Shown here piece by piece: positions 1 to 9,485 of a DNA stretch of 64,000 nt. The first letter of the stretch is position 1. Each line of letters begins with the position of its first letter. The stretch is from Trichocoleus sp. FACHB-46 (lineage in GTDB: Bacteria > Cyanobacteriota > Cyanobacteriia > FACHB-46), in contig NZ_JACJOD010000023.1 in assembly GCF_014695385.1 (NCBI RefSeq), positions 1 to 64,000 on the forward strand, given 5' to 3'. The notes under the pieces are model-generated. The model saw only the letters and a list, made by a program, of their open reading frames with translations, did no database searches and had not been told where the DNA came from. A program made the position numbers and the translations under genes.

Positions 1-96
1 GGTGCTATCTTGGCTTTCAAACTATTTTCTTTTCTAGGTGCGGGGGCCGACTGATTCGGTGCGCTTCCGCGCCCCTTCTCTCTCGACCGCTTAGCC
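1..96 (-). other. Structured 5' leader or ncRNA start, running off the left edge
   Basis: This segment lies just downstream of a strong minus-strand promoter. On the minus strand it can fold into a compact three-way junction at 42-75: GGGG with CCCC as the closing stem, a GCGC hairpin (61-72), and a CCGA/TCGG hairpin (47-59). No start codon with a ribosome-binding site is visible before the window ends. It may be the leader of a gene to the left or a small RNA. The transcript is inferred from the promoter; its identity is unknown. Confidence 0.35.
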
Positions 97-126
97 AATA
101 TAACGAAGTCCACTGGTAGCTGTCAA
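97..126 (-). promoter_or_regulatory. Sigma70-type promoter facing the left edge
   Basis: Read on the minus strand, a perfect -35 box TTGACA (126-121) is followed after 18 bp by TATATT (102-97), or after 17 bp by TTATAT. This is the best-looking consensus promoter noticed in the window. It drives transcription away from nadC, so the neighbouring gene outside the window is divergent from nadC. Confidence 0.6.
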
Positions 127-363
127 CCCCTTAAACCTGGTTTTTCTAAAATTGCCTCAAGGCAAGTTACTACATGGGTTTGAGCGATCACAGCTTGTGG
201 ATAGCGACCGGGATGCCTATTTCTAACCTAGCTTTTCCAGAAAAATGCCTAGCAGTAAGTTCATTCGTAAATGTAAGTAAGGCGGAAAGCTGTTGTCTCT
301 TCAGTACCCCACTTCAATGGGAGTATGAGTTAAAGAGGGGATTGCTGCTTAACTTTGACTTCC

Positions 364-1245
364 ATGAAAAATTCAACTGCCGTATTGCCACCATTTTTGG
401 TCTTAGATCAATTGCTGCAAAGCTGGTTACTAGAGGATATTGGGCGAGGCGATCGCACCACTCAAAGTCTTTTAAGCCAAACCACAGACTTAAGGGAAGC
501 TAAATGGATCGCTAAAGAGGCTGGAGTGATTGCTGGTCTACCAATCGCGGCGAGAGTTTTTCAGATTTTGAACGCGCAAGTTAGCTTAGTGACGGACATC
601 GAAGAGGGCGAGTACTGTGACGTTGGCCGAGTGGTGGCTCGGCTATACGGACCGCTGGACGCGCTGCTGACAGGCGAAAGAGTTGCTCTCAATTTAGCGA
701 TGCGGCTGAGTGGGATTGCGACGGCCACTCGTCAGTATGTTGAGAAGATTGCTGACTTGCCCACTCAACTAGTGGACACGCGCAAAACCACGCCAGGTTT
801 GAGGTTGTTGGAGAAGTACGCATCTCAAGTAGGTGGAGCTGTTAACCACCGAATGGGTTTGGATGATGCAGTCATGATTAAGGATAACCACATTGCAGCG
901 GCGGGGGGCATTGGTGAGGCGATCGCTCAAGTCCGAGCGCGGATTCCTTACCCCCTGACAATTGAGGTAGAGACTGAAACTTTATCCCAGGTCGAGGCAG
1001 CACTGAAATTTGGGGCCGACATTATTATGTTGGACAACATGCCCTTGGAAGTAATGCGACAAGCCGTGGGTTTAATTCGGCAGAAAAATGAGCAGATTAA
1101 GATTGAGGCTTCAGGCAATATTACGCTGGCAACTATTAGAGCGGCAGCGGAAACGGGTGTAGACTACGTTTCTACTAGTGCTCCTATCACGCGATCGACT
1201 TGGTTAGACCTCAGTATGAAGCTAGAGGTTGATAATTGTAATTGA
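364..1245 (+). CDS. nadC: Nicotinate-nucleotide pyrophosphorylase (quinolinate phosphoribosyltransferase)
   Basis: It converts quinolinate and PRPP to nicotinate mononucleotide, CO2 and PPi in de novo NAD synthesis, in the cytosol. From the ATG at 364 the protein is 293 residues, normal for the family. Visible family motifs are DTRKTTPGLR (about 138-147), HRMGLDDAVMIKDNH (about 162-176), EVET (about 201), GADIIMLDN (about 217-225) and EASGN (about 248), covering the PRPP and quinolinate site. An in-frame TTG at 355 would add three residues, but the ATG is preferred. argS follows 53 bp downstream on the same strand and may be co-transcribed. Confidence 0.95.
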   Translation: MKNSTAVLPPFLVLDQLLQSWLLEDIGRGDRTTQSLLSQTTDLREAKWIAKEAGVIAGLPIAARVFQILNAQVSLVTDIEEGEYCDVGRVVARLYGPLDALLTGERVALNLAMRLSGIATATRQYVEKIADLPTQLVDTRKTTPGLRLLEKYASQVGGAVNHRMGLDDAVMIKDNHIAAAGGIGEAIAQVRARIPYPLTIEVETETLSQVEAALKFGADIIMLDNMPLEVMRQAVGLIRQKNEQIKIEASGNITLATIRAAAETGVDYVSTSAPITRSTWLDLSMKLEVDNCN

Positions 1246-1298
1246 TAGCCACTAGCGATAGTTTGTAGTTTTGCCCTGAGCACTTCTCATTTTTTGTT

Positions 1299-3056
1299 AT
1301 GAGCTCTACGATTGAACAACTCAAAGCTCGGTTTAGCCAAGCCTTTGTTGCAGCTTTTGGGGCTGAGTTAGCTGACACAGACCCAATATTGGTGCCTGCT
1401 AGCAATCCCAAGTTTGGCGATTACCAATCTAATGCGCCACTCTCCTTGACGAAGAAGTTGGGACAGCCACCGCGCGCGATCGCAGAGCAAATTGTTCAGC
1501 AGTTGAATGTTTCTGATTTCTGTGCTCCCCCCATCATTGCTGGGCCTGGTTTTATCAACTTGACGCTCAAGCCAGAGTATTTAGCCGCTCAATTGCGATC
1601 GATGCAGGCGGGAGAACGACTAGGGATTGAGCCAGTAAAGCAGCCTCAAAAAGTAGTGGTTGATTTTTCTAGCCCTAACATTGCCAAAGAAATGCACGTG
1701 GGGCACTTGCGATCCACGATTATTGGAGATTCTGTTGCCCGCACTTTGGAATTTCGTGGGCATGATGTGCTGCGGCTGAATCATGTAGGCGATTGGGGCA
1801 CTCAGTTTGGCATGTTGATTACCTACTTAAGAGAAGCCTGCCCAGAAGCCTTGACGACTTCCAATGCTTTGGAATTAGGCGATTTAGTGGCTTTCTACAA
1901 ACGAGCCAAACAGCGTTTTGATGAAGACGAAGCCTTTAAGGAGGCCTCTCGGCAAGAAGTGGTGCGGTTGCAAGCTGGCGCAGAAGACTCAGTCAGAGCT
2001 TGGCAATTATTGTGTGAGCAATCTCGGCAGGAGTTTCAGACAATTTACGATCGCCTAGATATCCACCTGACCGAGCGAGGAGAGTCTTTTTACAATCCCT
2101 TACTGGCAGCAGTGGTTGAAGACCTAAATAAATTAGGACTTCTAGTAGAAGACCAAGGGGCAAAGTGTGTCTTCTTGGAAGGGTTTACGAATAAGGATGG
2201 GCAACCATTGCCGCTGATTGTGCAGAAATCGGATGGAGGCTACAACTACGCCACAACTGATTTAGCGGCGCTGCGTTATCGGATTCAACAAGACGAAGCC
2301 GATCGCATTATTTATGTGACGGATGCAGGGCAGTCGAACCACTTCGCTCAGTTTTTCCAAGTGGCTAAGCGGGCGGGCTGGATTCCAGAAACTGTTGAAG
2401 TTGTCCATGTGCCGTTTGGTTTAGTGCAGGGTGAGGATGGCAAGCGGTTGAAAACTCGCTCTGGAGACACTATCCGGTTAAAAGATTTGCTGGATGAGGC
2501 GATCGTGCGGTTCCGCGATTACTTAGAAGCCGACTTAAAAGAAAAAGGTCGCGAGGAATCAGAAGATTTCAAAGCGCATGTCGCTGAAGTTGTCGGCATT
2601 AGTGCTATCAAATACGCCGATTTGAGTCAGAACAGAAATAGTAACTACATCTTCAGCTACGACAAGATGTTAGCGCCTATAGGCAATACAGCACCTTATA
2701 TGCTTTACGCTTATGCCCGAATTCAAAGCATCAGTCGCAGAGGCGAGATCGACTTTGCACACTTAGGAGAAACGGCTAAGATTTCTCTGAAAAATGAAAA
2801 AGAGTTGGTGCTTGGTAAGCATTTGCTGCAACTGAACAACACTATTGAGGCAGTTGAGCAGGATTTGTTGCCTAACCGTCTTTGCCTGTACCTGTACGAA
2901 TTAGGCCAAAAATTCAATCAGTTTTATGAAGAATGCGAGGTTTTGAAAGCAGAAGAACCATCGCGAACTTCTCGTTTAGCTTTATGCGACTTAACTGCAA
3001 GAACATTAAAGCTTGGCTTATCGCTGTTAGGAATTTCGGTTTTAGAGCGAATGTAA
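1299..3056 (+). CDS. argS: Arginyl-tRNA synthetase
   Basis: This class I aminoacyl-tRNA synthetase charges tRNA-Arg. The 585-residue protein has the arginine-specific N-terminal (Add1) region, then the HIGH-type signature as HVGH at about 133-136 in the context [16 protein letters not shown]. The KMSKS-loop equivalent appears as KRLKTRSGD around residue 380, which is the usual degenerate form in this family. The C-terminal anticodon-binding DALR domain ends the protein. Length and domain order are complete. It ends 15 bp before a hairpin shared with the convergent def gene. Confidence 0.97.
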   Translation: MSSTIEQLKARFSQAFVAAFGAELADTDPILVPASNPKFGDYQSNAPLSLTKKLGQPPRAIAEQIVQQLNVSDFCAPPIIAGPGFINLTLKPEYLAAQLRSMQAGERLGIEPVKQPQKVVVDFSSPNIAKEMHVGHLRSTIIGDSVARTLEFRGHDVLRLNHVGDWGTQFGMLITYLREACPEALTTSNALELGDLVAFYKRAKQRFDEDEAFKEASRQEVVRLQAGAEDSVRAWQLLCEQSRQEFQTIYDRLDIHLTERGESFYNPLLAAVVEDLNKLGLLVEDQGAKCVFLEGFTNKDGQPLPLIVQKSDGGYNYATTDLAALRYRIQQDEADRIIYVTDAGQSNHFAQFFQVAKRAGWIPETVEVVHVPFGLVQGEDGKRLKTRSGDTIRLKDLLDEAIVRFRDYLEADLKEKGREESEDFKAHVAEVVGISAIKYADLSQNRNSNYIFSYDKMLAPIGNTAPYMLYAYARIQSISRRGEIDFAHLGETAKISLKNEKELVLGKHLLQLNNTIEAVEQDLLPNRLCLYLYELGQKFNQFYEECEVLKAEEPSRTSRLALCDLTARTLKLGLSLLGISVLERM

Positions 3057-3071
3057 TTGCTGCTTTAGCTG

Positions 3072-3099
3072 GAGAAGGTAGGCTTTTGTCTACCTTCTC
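3072..3099. terminator. Bidirectional terminator between argS and def
   Basis: A perfect 10-bp inverted repeat (GAGAAGGTAG / CTACCTTCTC) encloses an 8-nt loop. The right arm forms the last codons and stop of the convergent def gene. It is well placed to end argS transcripts; a good U tract is absent. Confidence 0.6.
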
Positions 3100-3629
3100 A
3101 TTTCTTCAGTGATTAGTTTTTGATACTCCGCTTCTGTGAATAAATCTTGTTCACTCTCAATGCGATCGGGAAAGAGAATACCATCTAAATGATCCAGTTC
3201 ATGTTGAAAAATACGAGCCACAAAGTCGGTTAATTTTTGTTGTTGTAATTGCCCTGTGCGATCGCAATACTCAACTGTAATTGTTCTGTATCTAGGAACT
3301 AATCCTCGTACATTTGGAACACTTAGACAACCTTCCCATCCTTTTCCTATCTCGTTAGTATGGGCCACAATGCGTGGGTTAATCATTGCGGTCGGCTCCA
3401 TTCTAGGAGCCTGAGGATAGCGAATATTGGGACGAGAAGCCACGATAAATAAACGGCAAGAAGCTGAAATTTGGGGAGCCGCAATCCCGACACCATTCGA
3501 CTTTTCTACAGTCAGGAGTAGATCGTCGATTAGTTGCTGTAATTGCTGATCTCGAATTTCATAAATTGCTTGAGCTTGCTGTCGGAGGACAGGATTTCCT
3601 AATTGCGCGATCGCACGGACTTGGGTCAT
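3090..3629 (-). CDS. def: Peptide deformylase
   Basis: It removes the formyl group from the N-terminal methionine of nascent proteins and is a metal-dependent cytosolic enzyme. The three class motifs are present: GVGIAAPQ (about 46-53), EGCLSVP (about 99-105, Cys is a metal ligand) and QHELDHLDG (HExxH at about 143-147). The start at 3629 (MTQVRAIAQLG) matches the usual N-terminus; an in-frame ATG at 3668 would add 13 residues. It is convergent with argS and lies just downstream of the HtrA-type protease gene on the same strand, 88 bp away. Confidence 0.95.
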   Translation of the reverse strand: MTQVRAIAQLGNPVLRQQAQAIYEIRDQQLQQLIDDLLLTVEKSNGVGIAAPQISASCRLFIVASRPNIRYPQAPRMEPTAMINPRIVAHTNEIGKGWEGCLSVPNVRGLVPRYRTITVEYCDRTGQLQQQKLTDFVARIFQHELDHLDGILFPDRIESEQDLFTEAEYQKLITEEMRR

Positions 3630-3717
3630 AACTTGATGATTGTGAATTGCCACAAAAAAGCCTTGCATTGATATCAATCTAGCAAGGCTAAGAGTTTAAG
3701 GACGAAGATGAAGCGGG

Positions 3718-5019
3718 TTATTCACTCTGAGCGGTTTGAGTTGGGAAGGGGCCAGGTTGCACTGCCAAGTTGAGAGTTTGGCCGTTTCGACGCAACTCTA
3801 AACGGAGCGTGCCACCTACAGAGCTGTTTTCTACTGCTTGTTGAATTTCATCCGCTGAGGTCACAGCCCGACCATCCACTTTGCGGATCACATCTCCGAT
3901 CCGTAGACCTGCTTTAGCGGCTGGAGAATTACGCATTACTCTTGCTACTAAGATGCCTTGATCCTCTTGCACTTGAATATTGCTATTGGGATCACTGTTG
4001 AGCGTTTTTCTCAGCTCTGGCGTCAGAGTTGCCATTTGAATCCCCAAGAAGGGATGGTCTACGCTTCCCTTGGCGACTAGTTGGTTAGCAATCCGCTGAG
4101 CTGTATTGATGGGGATGGCAAATCCTAAGCCTTGTGCCCCACCAATAATGGCGGTGTTCATGCCAATCACTTGACCTTGTTGATTCAGCAGTGGCCCCCC
4201 AGAGTTACCGGGATTAATGGCGGCATCAGTTTGAATAAAGCCAACTCGCTTATCTGGAACGCCCACCTGAGAGCTAGTCCGCCCCGTCGCACTGATAATG
4301 CCTGCGGTTACGGTGTTGTCTAGTCCGAGGGGGTTGCCGATCGCGATCGCCCATTCACCAGGTCTAATTTGCTCAGAATTACCCAGCTCAACCGTTGGCA
4401 AGTTACTGGCTTGAATCTTAATAACTGCCACATCTGTGACTGGATCTTGGCCCATGACTTTACCACTGAAGGTGCGGCCATCTTTCAATGCCACAGTTAC
4501 AGTATCGGCTCCATCTACTACGTGAGCATTGGTCAAAACCAACCCATCCGCTTTGATAATGAAACCAGAACCAGTTCCGCGCTCTACCCGGGTAGCAGGT
4601 CCAGAAGGAATCTCGGCTCCAAAAAATTGCCGGAAGAATGGATCGTTGAAAATTGCTGGGGTCCGTCTGGTCACAGTCCGAGCAGAGTCGATTCGGACTA
4701 CGGCAGGACCGACTCTTTCTACTGCGGTGGCGATAAAGTTGGAGCCAGCAGTAATTGGTAAAGCTGGGATTTGAGCGACTGTGGTGGGAGCTACAGCTTG
4801 TTGAGCTAGCGAAGGCTTAGAGGCGAACCAGCGATCGCCCGCAAACATCAATCCAGCTCCCACCATGAGAGGCACTAGATAAGTTGCAGGCTTGGCCCAG
4901 ATGGCTGGACTGGTAGCATTGTTTTTAGGAGTAGCAGGGGTAACTGTAACAGACTCAGATTGTTCTACCCCATCCTGAGTCTCAGAGCGACGCAACTCAG
5001 AGTCGTGATTTGTTGCCAT
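3718..5019 (-). CDS. HtrA/HhoA-type (Deg) serine protease with PDZ domain
   Basis: This is a trypsin-like Deg protease for protein quality control in the periplasm or thylakoid lumen. A charged N-terminus is followed by one membrane segment (about 46-62), so it is probably membrane-anchored or secreted. The catalytic triad is visible: His166 in NAHVVDGAD, Asp196 in DVAVI and Ser273 in GNSGGP. One PDZ domain occupies about 330-420. Cyanobacteria usually carry three such paralogues (HtrA, HhoA, HhoB); which one this is cannot be decided here. The ATG at 5019 has a GAGGA element upstream. A long spacer separates it from divergent dnaA. Confidence 0.92.
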   Translation of the reverse strand: MATNHDSELRRSETQDGVEQSESVTVTPATPKNNATSPAIWAKPATYLVPLMVGAGLMFAGDRWFASKPSLAQQAVAPTTVAQIPALPITAGSNFIATAVERVGPAVVRIDSARTVTRRTPAIFNDPFFRQFFGAEIPSGPATRVERGTGSGFIIKADGLVLTNAHVVDGADTVTVALKDGRTFSGKVMGQDPVTDVAVIKIQASNLPTVELGNSEQIRPGEWAIAIGNPLGLDNTVTAGIISATGRTSSQVGVPDKRVGFIQTDAAINPGNSGGPLLNQQGQVIGMNTAIIGGAQGLGFAIPINTAQRIANQLVAKGSVDHPFLGIQMATLTPELRKTLNSDPNSNIQVQEDQGILVARVMRNSPAAKAGLRIGDVIRKVDGRAVTSADEIQQAVENSSVGGTLRLELRRNGQTLNLAVQPGPFPTQTAQSE

Positions 5020-6066
5020 TTATCTTCAGTCCTCGGTAACAATAAACTCAAATTTGCAAAGTGTCTGCGTTTTCACGCTAGGTTCTACGTCGATCTTCAT
5101 GCCCGCAGACTTGGCTAGATTGATGTACAGCTTTTGATTAGAGCCCTTGAATGTTAGTGACTCTAGATATTCTTAATCTAAGAAACCGATGTGACATTGG
5201 GGTGACACTCTTATTCCAGGTTAATGAAACTAGCTATTTTCAGGAATTTGCAAAGAATTAGACTGACTTATTCGGCTTTTTGCTCCCGTAACGCCCCCAA
5301 TGTATCTTGAGAAAAATCTCACCACGCCGCTCACAATTCGTCATTTCAATTTCATCTCGAGAACACAAGATTGACAAACTCAATTGATAGCTTATAAACA
5401 CAGGTGAATGAATGGCACGGACAGGCCGATTGCTGTTAGCTTTTGGGAATCCTCATGCTCAATCACATGGCTATCAGCGATCGCCTGCTCCTTCCTTACT
5501 TAGCTCTTCTTATTTTAGAAACTTTCTTCAGGACGATCACGCCACAGCCTTTGTCCCTAGTCCTAGCCATTTCTGCCAGAAAGTTTGGTCGGAGTTTCTT
5601 AGGCTCCCCGGAGATGCTATAAGTATTCAGGAATACATTTATATTTTACTGAAGGCACCCTGGCCTAGCTCTGAGTGCTCGATAAGTTATTTGTTTATTG
5701 CGATCGCTATTAGTTTTAAGTTTTATCGTTAAAGGCGATCTTAGCGCCTCCCACTGTTGGCAAGCCGTAATTATACTGAAGCATCTTGGTAAGTTAAATG
5801 GCTTACTTCTCTGCGATCGCCACTTTCAATGCTTTTTGATCCTTACCGAATCACTCCATGTATAGTGGTTTGCTAACAAAAACCTGCTTTGAACCACTAC
5901 ATAGAAGATTAGTCTAAACTTCAGGTATGTTGAGCAGCAAGCCCGGCGGCCTGTTCGTGTCGTGGTGATGTTGGATTATTTCCCTATTGCCAGGTCGATT
6001 CGGTGCATAGTTTACTAGTTAGTTCTTCATGTTTGTTCTCCTGAGCGTCAGCGGTAGAGGTTAGCG
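5020..6066. other. 1-kb spacer between the Deg protease gene and dnaA; no convincing gene
   Basis: This spacer should hold the divergent promoters of the protease gene and dnaA. It contains several HIP1 octamers and an imperfect inverted repeat, TAGTGGTT at 5863-5870 and AACCACTA at 5892-5899. A 106-codon plus-strand frame at 5412-5732 has no recognisable motif or ribosome-binding site and is not called. No DnaA boxes like those downstream of dnaA were noticed here. Confidence 0.6.
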
Positions 6067-7476
6067 GTGGAAATCACTCTTGAAAGTCTCTGGAATCAAA
6101 TACTAGAGCGCCTACAGCTGCAACTGAGCCGCCCGACCTTTGAGACATGGATCAAAACTGCCAGCGTTGAGCAGCTAGAAAATAATTGCTTAGTCATTCG
6201 CACACCTAACCCCTTTGCGCGTAATTGGCTCCAGAAGTATTACGTCAAGACGATCGCCGACGTGGCTCAAGACATTCTGGGCTATAGCGTCGAGATTCAC
6301 ATCACTATTGCTGAGGGAGATGCAACCACCAACGGCGATTCTGAGGTTTTGTGGTCTTCTCCTAACGAAACACCCGCCGTCAGTGCTATCAGCAACGCCA
6401 GTAGTTCGAGTGCAGCCTACGCTAATCAGCAGTCGAAGCCGAAGGAACTCAACGTTAAATATGTGTTCTCGCGCTTTGTGGTGGGTCCCAACAACCGGAT
6501 GGCCCATGCTGCTTCTTTAGCGGTGGCTGAGTCGCCTGGGCGTGAGTTCAACCCTTTATTCTTGTGCGGCGGGGTAGGGCTAGGAAAAACTCACCTGATG
6601 CAGGCGATCGGCCACTATCGGTTAGAAATTTGCCCAGATTCCAAGATTTTCTACGTCTCTACCGAGCAATTTACCAACGACTTGATTGCTGCGATTCGCA
6701 AAGACAGCATGCAAAGCTTTCGGGAGCATTACCGCGCTGCCGATGTGTTGCTGGTAGATGACATTCAGTTCATTGAAGGCAAGGAATATACCCAAGAAGA
6801 GTTTTTTCACACCTTCAATACCCTGCATGAAGCGGGTAAGCAGGTAGTTCTCGCGTCCGATCGCCCTCCTAACCACATTCCACGCCTGCAAGAACGTCTG
6901 TGCTCTCGATTCTCAATGGGGCTAATTGCCGATATCCAATCCCCCGACTTGGAAACTCGGATGGCGATTCTGCAAAAGAAAGCAGAGTACGAGAATATGC
7001 GCCTGCCTCGCGAGGTGATTGAGTACATCGCTTCTAGCTATACTTCCAACATTCGGGAACTTGAAGGGGCGCTGATTCGAGCAGTGGCTTATATTTCAAT
7101 TTCCGGGCTACCCATGCGAGTGGAAAATATTGCTGCCGTCCTTAATCCCCCAGTAGAGCAGATTGAAGCCTCACCGGAAGCTGTCATGAATGCGGTGGCT
7201 GATGTATTTGATATTGCGGTAGAAGAGATTAAAGGCCAGTCCAGACGCCGAGAAATTAGCTTAGCGCGGCAGGTTGGTATGTACTTGATGCGCCAGCACA
7301 CAGACCTGAGCCTACCGAAGATTGGCGAAGAATTTGGCGGCAAAGACCATACGACTGTAATGTATAGCTGCGACAAAATTGCTCAACTCCGTACTAGCGA
7401 TCCCGGTATGGCCCAAACTCTGCGTCAACTCAGCGATCGCATTAATTTAGCCAGTCAAAGCAAAGAGCGATCGTAG
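6067..7476 (+). CDS. dnaA: Chromosomal replication initiator protein DnaA
   Basis: This is the AAA+ initiator that binds DnaA boxes and opens oriC. The 469-residue protein starts at GTG and has domain I (1-80), a low-complexity linker rich in Ser and Ala (about 100-125), the AAA+ core with Walker [10 protein letters not shown] (168-176) and Walker B LLVDDIQF (228-235), and the C-terminal helix-turn-helix with the DnaA signature [10 protein letters not shown] near 424. It is complete. Its cognate sites (TTTTCCACA and its complement) lie directly downstream, before dnaN, which supports origin location there. Confidence 0.98.
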   Translation: MEITLESLWNQILERLQLQLSRPTFETWIKTASVEQLENNCLVIRTPNPFARNWLQKYYVKTIADVAQDILGYSVEIHITIAEGDATTNGDSEVLWSSPNETPAVSAISNASSSSAAYANQQSKPKELNVKYVFSRFVVGPNNRMAHAASLAVAESPGREFNPLFLCGGVGLGKTHLMQAIGHYRLEICPDSKIFYVSTEQFTNDLIAAIRKDSMQSFREHYRAADVLLVDDIQFIEGKEYTQEEFFHTFNTLHEAGKQVVLASDRPPNHIPRLQERLCSRFSMGLIADIQSPDLETRMAILQKKAEYENMRLPREVIEYIASSYTSNIRELEGALIRAVAYISISGLPMRVENIAAVLNPPVEQIEASPEAVMNAVADVFDIAVEEIKGQSRRREISLARQVGMYLMRQHTDLSLPKIGEEFGGKDHTTVMYSCDKIAQLRTSDPGMAQTLRQLSDRINLASQSKERS

Positions 7477-7507
7477 ACTCACCCACCTTCAATAACAGCA
7501 GCTCGTC

Positions 7508-7579
7508 GTTGGGAGCTAGAAACCAGGAGCCAGAATCCAGAACTTTTGTGCTGCTCCTAGGTTCTAGCTCCCAACTTTT
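7508..7579 (+). terminator. Long hairpin terminator after dnaA
   Basis: Two 23-nt arms (7508-7530 and 7553-7575) pair with only two mismatches around a 22-nt loop and are followed by TTTT. The arms are made of GGAGCTAGAA-type units, like the short repeats common in cyanobacterial spacers. It lies 31 bp after dnaA and would insulate the origin from dnaA transcription. Confidence 0.7.
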
Positions 7580-7679
7580 ATAGAAAAGATGGAGGAGAAC
7601 TTGCAGGTTTGTAGTACGCTAAATACAATACATCAGTACTAAATACTACAAGATGAAATCGATTATGAGTGAACTTAAT

Positions 7680-7960
7680 AGAAGTTCATTAAGTATTTTT
7701 AAGCAAAACTTGCCTGTGGAAAACTCCCTTATTTCTGTGGAAAACTCTGTGGAAAACCTGTGGAAAGTTCTGAATATCGGTGGAAAACTTCGATAAGTAT
7801 AAATACCCTGTGGAAAAGTCGGCTATTTTTTCCACAGGTTTTCCACAGGACAATATTGGTTCAAATCTAGACAGGATAAAGCTTTTAAAAGTTTTTCCAC
7901 ATTTTCCACAGGCCCTACTACTACTACTTTAAAAAATAGTTTTAAAGAGAAGAGTAGATA
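7680..7960. other. Probable chromosomal replication origin (oriC)
   Basis: Ten DnaA-box-like nonamers lie between dnaA and dnaN. Six read TGTGGAAAA or a close variant on the plus strand: 7715-7723, 7736-7744, 7748-7756, 7759-7767 (last base G), 7779-7787 (first base G) and 7809-7817. Four read TTTTCCACA: 7828-7836, 7839-7847, 7893-7901 and 7902-7910. The orientation flips between 7817 and 7828. Immediately right is an A/T-rich run (about 7920-7950) that could be the unwinding element. No GATC occurs in the box array, so Dam-type methylation is unlikely to control it directly. The box sequence is that described for cyanobacterial DnaA; origin function is inferred. Confidence 0.9.
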
Positions 7961-8088
7961 GACTATCAGGGCAAAGCTGAAAATAGGTGCTCTAGCTTGT
8001 TCAAGCTGAGAGTGATACGATGTCGTTCTCCCCACCAAGATTGCTCAAGTCACACCCTCCTGAGAAGAACTCGGCTAAATAAACTTCC

Positions 8089-9279
8089 ATGAAATTGTTC
8101 TGTGCCCAAAGTGATCTCAGCGCTAATCTGTCGCTTGTTAGCCGTGCCATTCCTTCGCGACCGACTCATCCAGTTTTGGCTAACGTGCTACTCATTGCCG
8201 ATGCTGCTGCACAACGAGTCAGCTTGACGGCGTTTGATCTGAGTTTGGGAATTCGAACCAGTTTTGCGGCCCATGTGGAAACTGGAGGGGAAATTACACT
8301 GCCTGCCAAGTTGCTGAATGACATCGTTTCGCGCTTGCCAGAAGGGGAAATTAATTTAGCTGATGAAGCAGGAAACGCCGATGCCTCAGGTGAACCCAGC
8401 GATGTATTGCAAGCAACCCTTACTTGTTCCTCTGGCCGCTATCAAATGCGGGGGCTCAGTGCAGTAGAGTTTCCTGAGTTGCCTGTCATCGAAGACGGTG
8501 AAGTGGTTTACTTGCCTGTGGAAGCATTGGTGCAAGGTTTGCAGGGGTCTTTGTTTGCCACCAGTGCGGATGAAACGAAGCAAATTCTGACGGGTGTGCA
8601 TCTGACCTTGCAGCAAGGAAGCTTGGAGTTTGCAGCAACTGATGGTCATCGCTTAGCCGTGGTGCAGACGACGGGAGAAACCCCAGATGCTCAAGCTGGA
8701 GCCGCGATCGCAGATACTGAACTTACAGTCACGATTCCTGCTAAGACGCTGCGCGAGTTAGAGCGCATGGTGGGAATGCGCCCAGCCGAAGATGCCGTGG
8801 CATTGCACCTCAACCCCAGCCAAGCGGTCTTTGAATGGGCTGATCAACGCTTAACCAGCCGCCTGTTGGAAGGCCAATATCCCAACTACCGTCAACTGAT
8901 TCCTCGCCAGTTCTCTCGGCAAATGACGGTAGAACGGCGATTGTTTCTGGGTGCGCTGGAGCGAATTGCAGTTTTAGCAGACCAAAAAAATAATGTGGTC
9001 AAGCTTAGCTTAGATCTGGAGCAGCAGGAGATTGCGCTTTCGGTGGATGCCCAAGATGTGGGGAATGGTCGAGAAGTGATTCCAGCTCAAGTATCGAGTG
9101 AAAGCGGTGATAGCTTGGACGTGGCATTTAACGTCAAATATTTGATGGATGGCTTAAAAGCCCTGAATACTTCTGAAATTCAGATGCAACTCAATTCAGC
9201 AACGACTCCGGTAGTCTTGACTCCGTTAGGCAGCATTAAAATGACTTATTTAGTCATGCCAGTACAAATTAGGAATTGA
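8089..9279 (+). CDS. dnaN: DNA polymerase III subunit beta (sliding clamp)
   Basis: This ring-shaped processivity clamp of the replicative polymerase also docks mismatch-repair and RIDA-type factors. The 396-residue protein shows the three clamp repeats. Recognisable stretches are TGVHL in the second repeat, RLLEGQYPNYRQLIP near 265-280, and the C-terminal PVVLTPLG and YLVMPVQ. An insertion rich in Asp, Gly and Ala after residue 90 is typical of cyanobacterial clamps. It starts at ATG, 612 bp after dnaA across the origin, keeping the classical dnaA-oriC-dnaN order. Confidence 0.97.
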   Translation: MKLFCAQSDLSANLSLVSRAIPSRPTHPVLANVLLIADAAAQRVSLTAFDLSLGIRTSFAAHVETGGEITLPAKLLNDIVSRLPEGEINLADEAGNADASGEPSDVLQATLTCSSGRYQMRGLSAVEFPELPVIEDGEVVYLPVEALVQGLQGSLFATSADETKQILTGVHLTLQQGSLEFAATDGHRLAVVQTTGETPDAQAGAAIADTELTVTIPAKTLRELERMVGMRPAEDAVALHLNPSQAVFEWADQRLTSRLLEGQYPNYRQLIPRQFSRQMTVERRLFLGALERIAVLADQKNNVVKLSLDLEQQEIALSVDAQDVGNGREVIPAQVSSESGDSLDVAFNVKYLMDGLKALNTSEIQMQLNSATTPVVLTPLGSIKMTYLVMPVQIRN

Positions 9280-9440
9280 GAGTGAACTTTGTATGTACTC
9301 CAATAATAAGAAGTAAAACCAACTTTTCCTACTTTGTAGACAGAAAGAACATTACTTATTTCCGATAAATTTTCTACTGATATAAATCAAGATATATATC
9401 ATTTTTATATGTAAGCATAGACCTGTATTTAAAGGGAAGT

Positions 9441-9461
9441 TGCTATAATAAAGAACTTTAT
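9441..9461 (+). promoter_or_regulatory. Extended -10 promoter overlapped by a palindrome, for the restriction-modification cassette
   Basis: TG-C-TATAAT (TG at 9441-9442, TATAAT at 9444-9449) is a textbook extended -10 element with no clear -35 box. A 14-nt palindrome, ATAAAG-AA-CTTTAT (9448-9461), begins inside the -10 and covers the likely start site. A repressor bound there would block transcription. It lies 25 bp before the methylase start. Autoregulation is inferred only from this placement. Confidence 0.5.
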
Positions 9462-9485
9462 TGAGAGAAGCTCATAATATGGGCT

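Noticed and set aside
174-503. 109-codon plus-strand frame overlapping nadC
   Set aside because: It overlaps the true nadC frame and shows no similarity pattern of its own.
5412-5732. 106-codon plus-strand frame upstream of dnaA
   Set aside because: No ribosome-binding site, no motif, composition unlike a gene, and it sits in a promoter-rich spacer.
7680-7910. CRISPR-like appearance of the repeated TGTGGAAAA elements
   Set aside because: Units are 9 nt, spacers vary and orientation flips; this is a DnaA-box array.
7823-8038. 71-codon minus-strand frame overlapping the DnaA boxes
   Set aside because: It is a by-product of the TTTTCCACA repeats and has no coding character.
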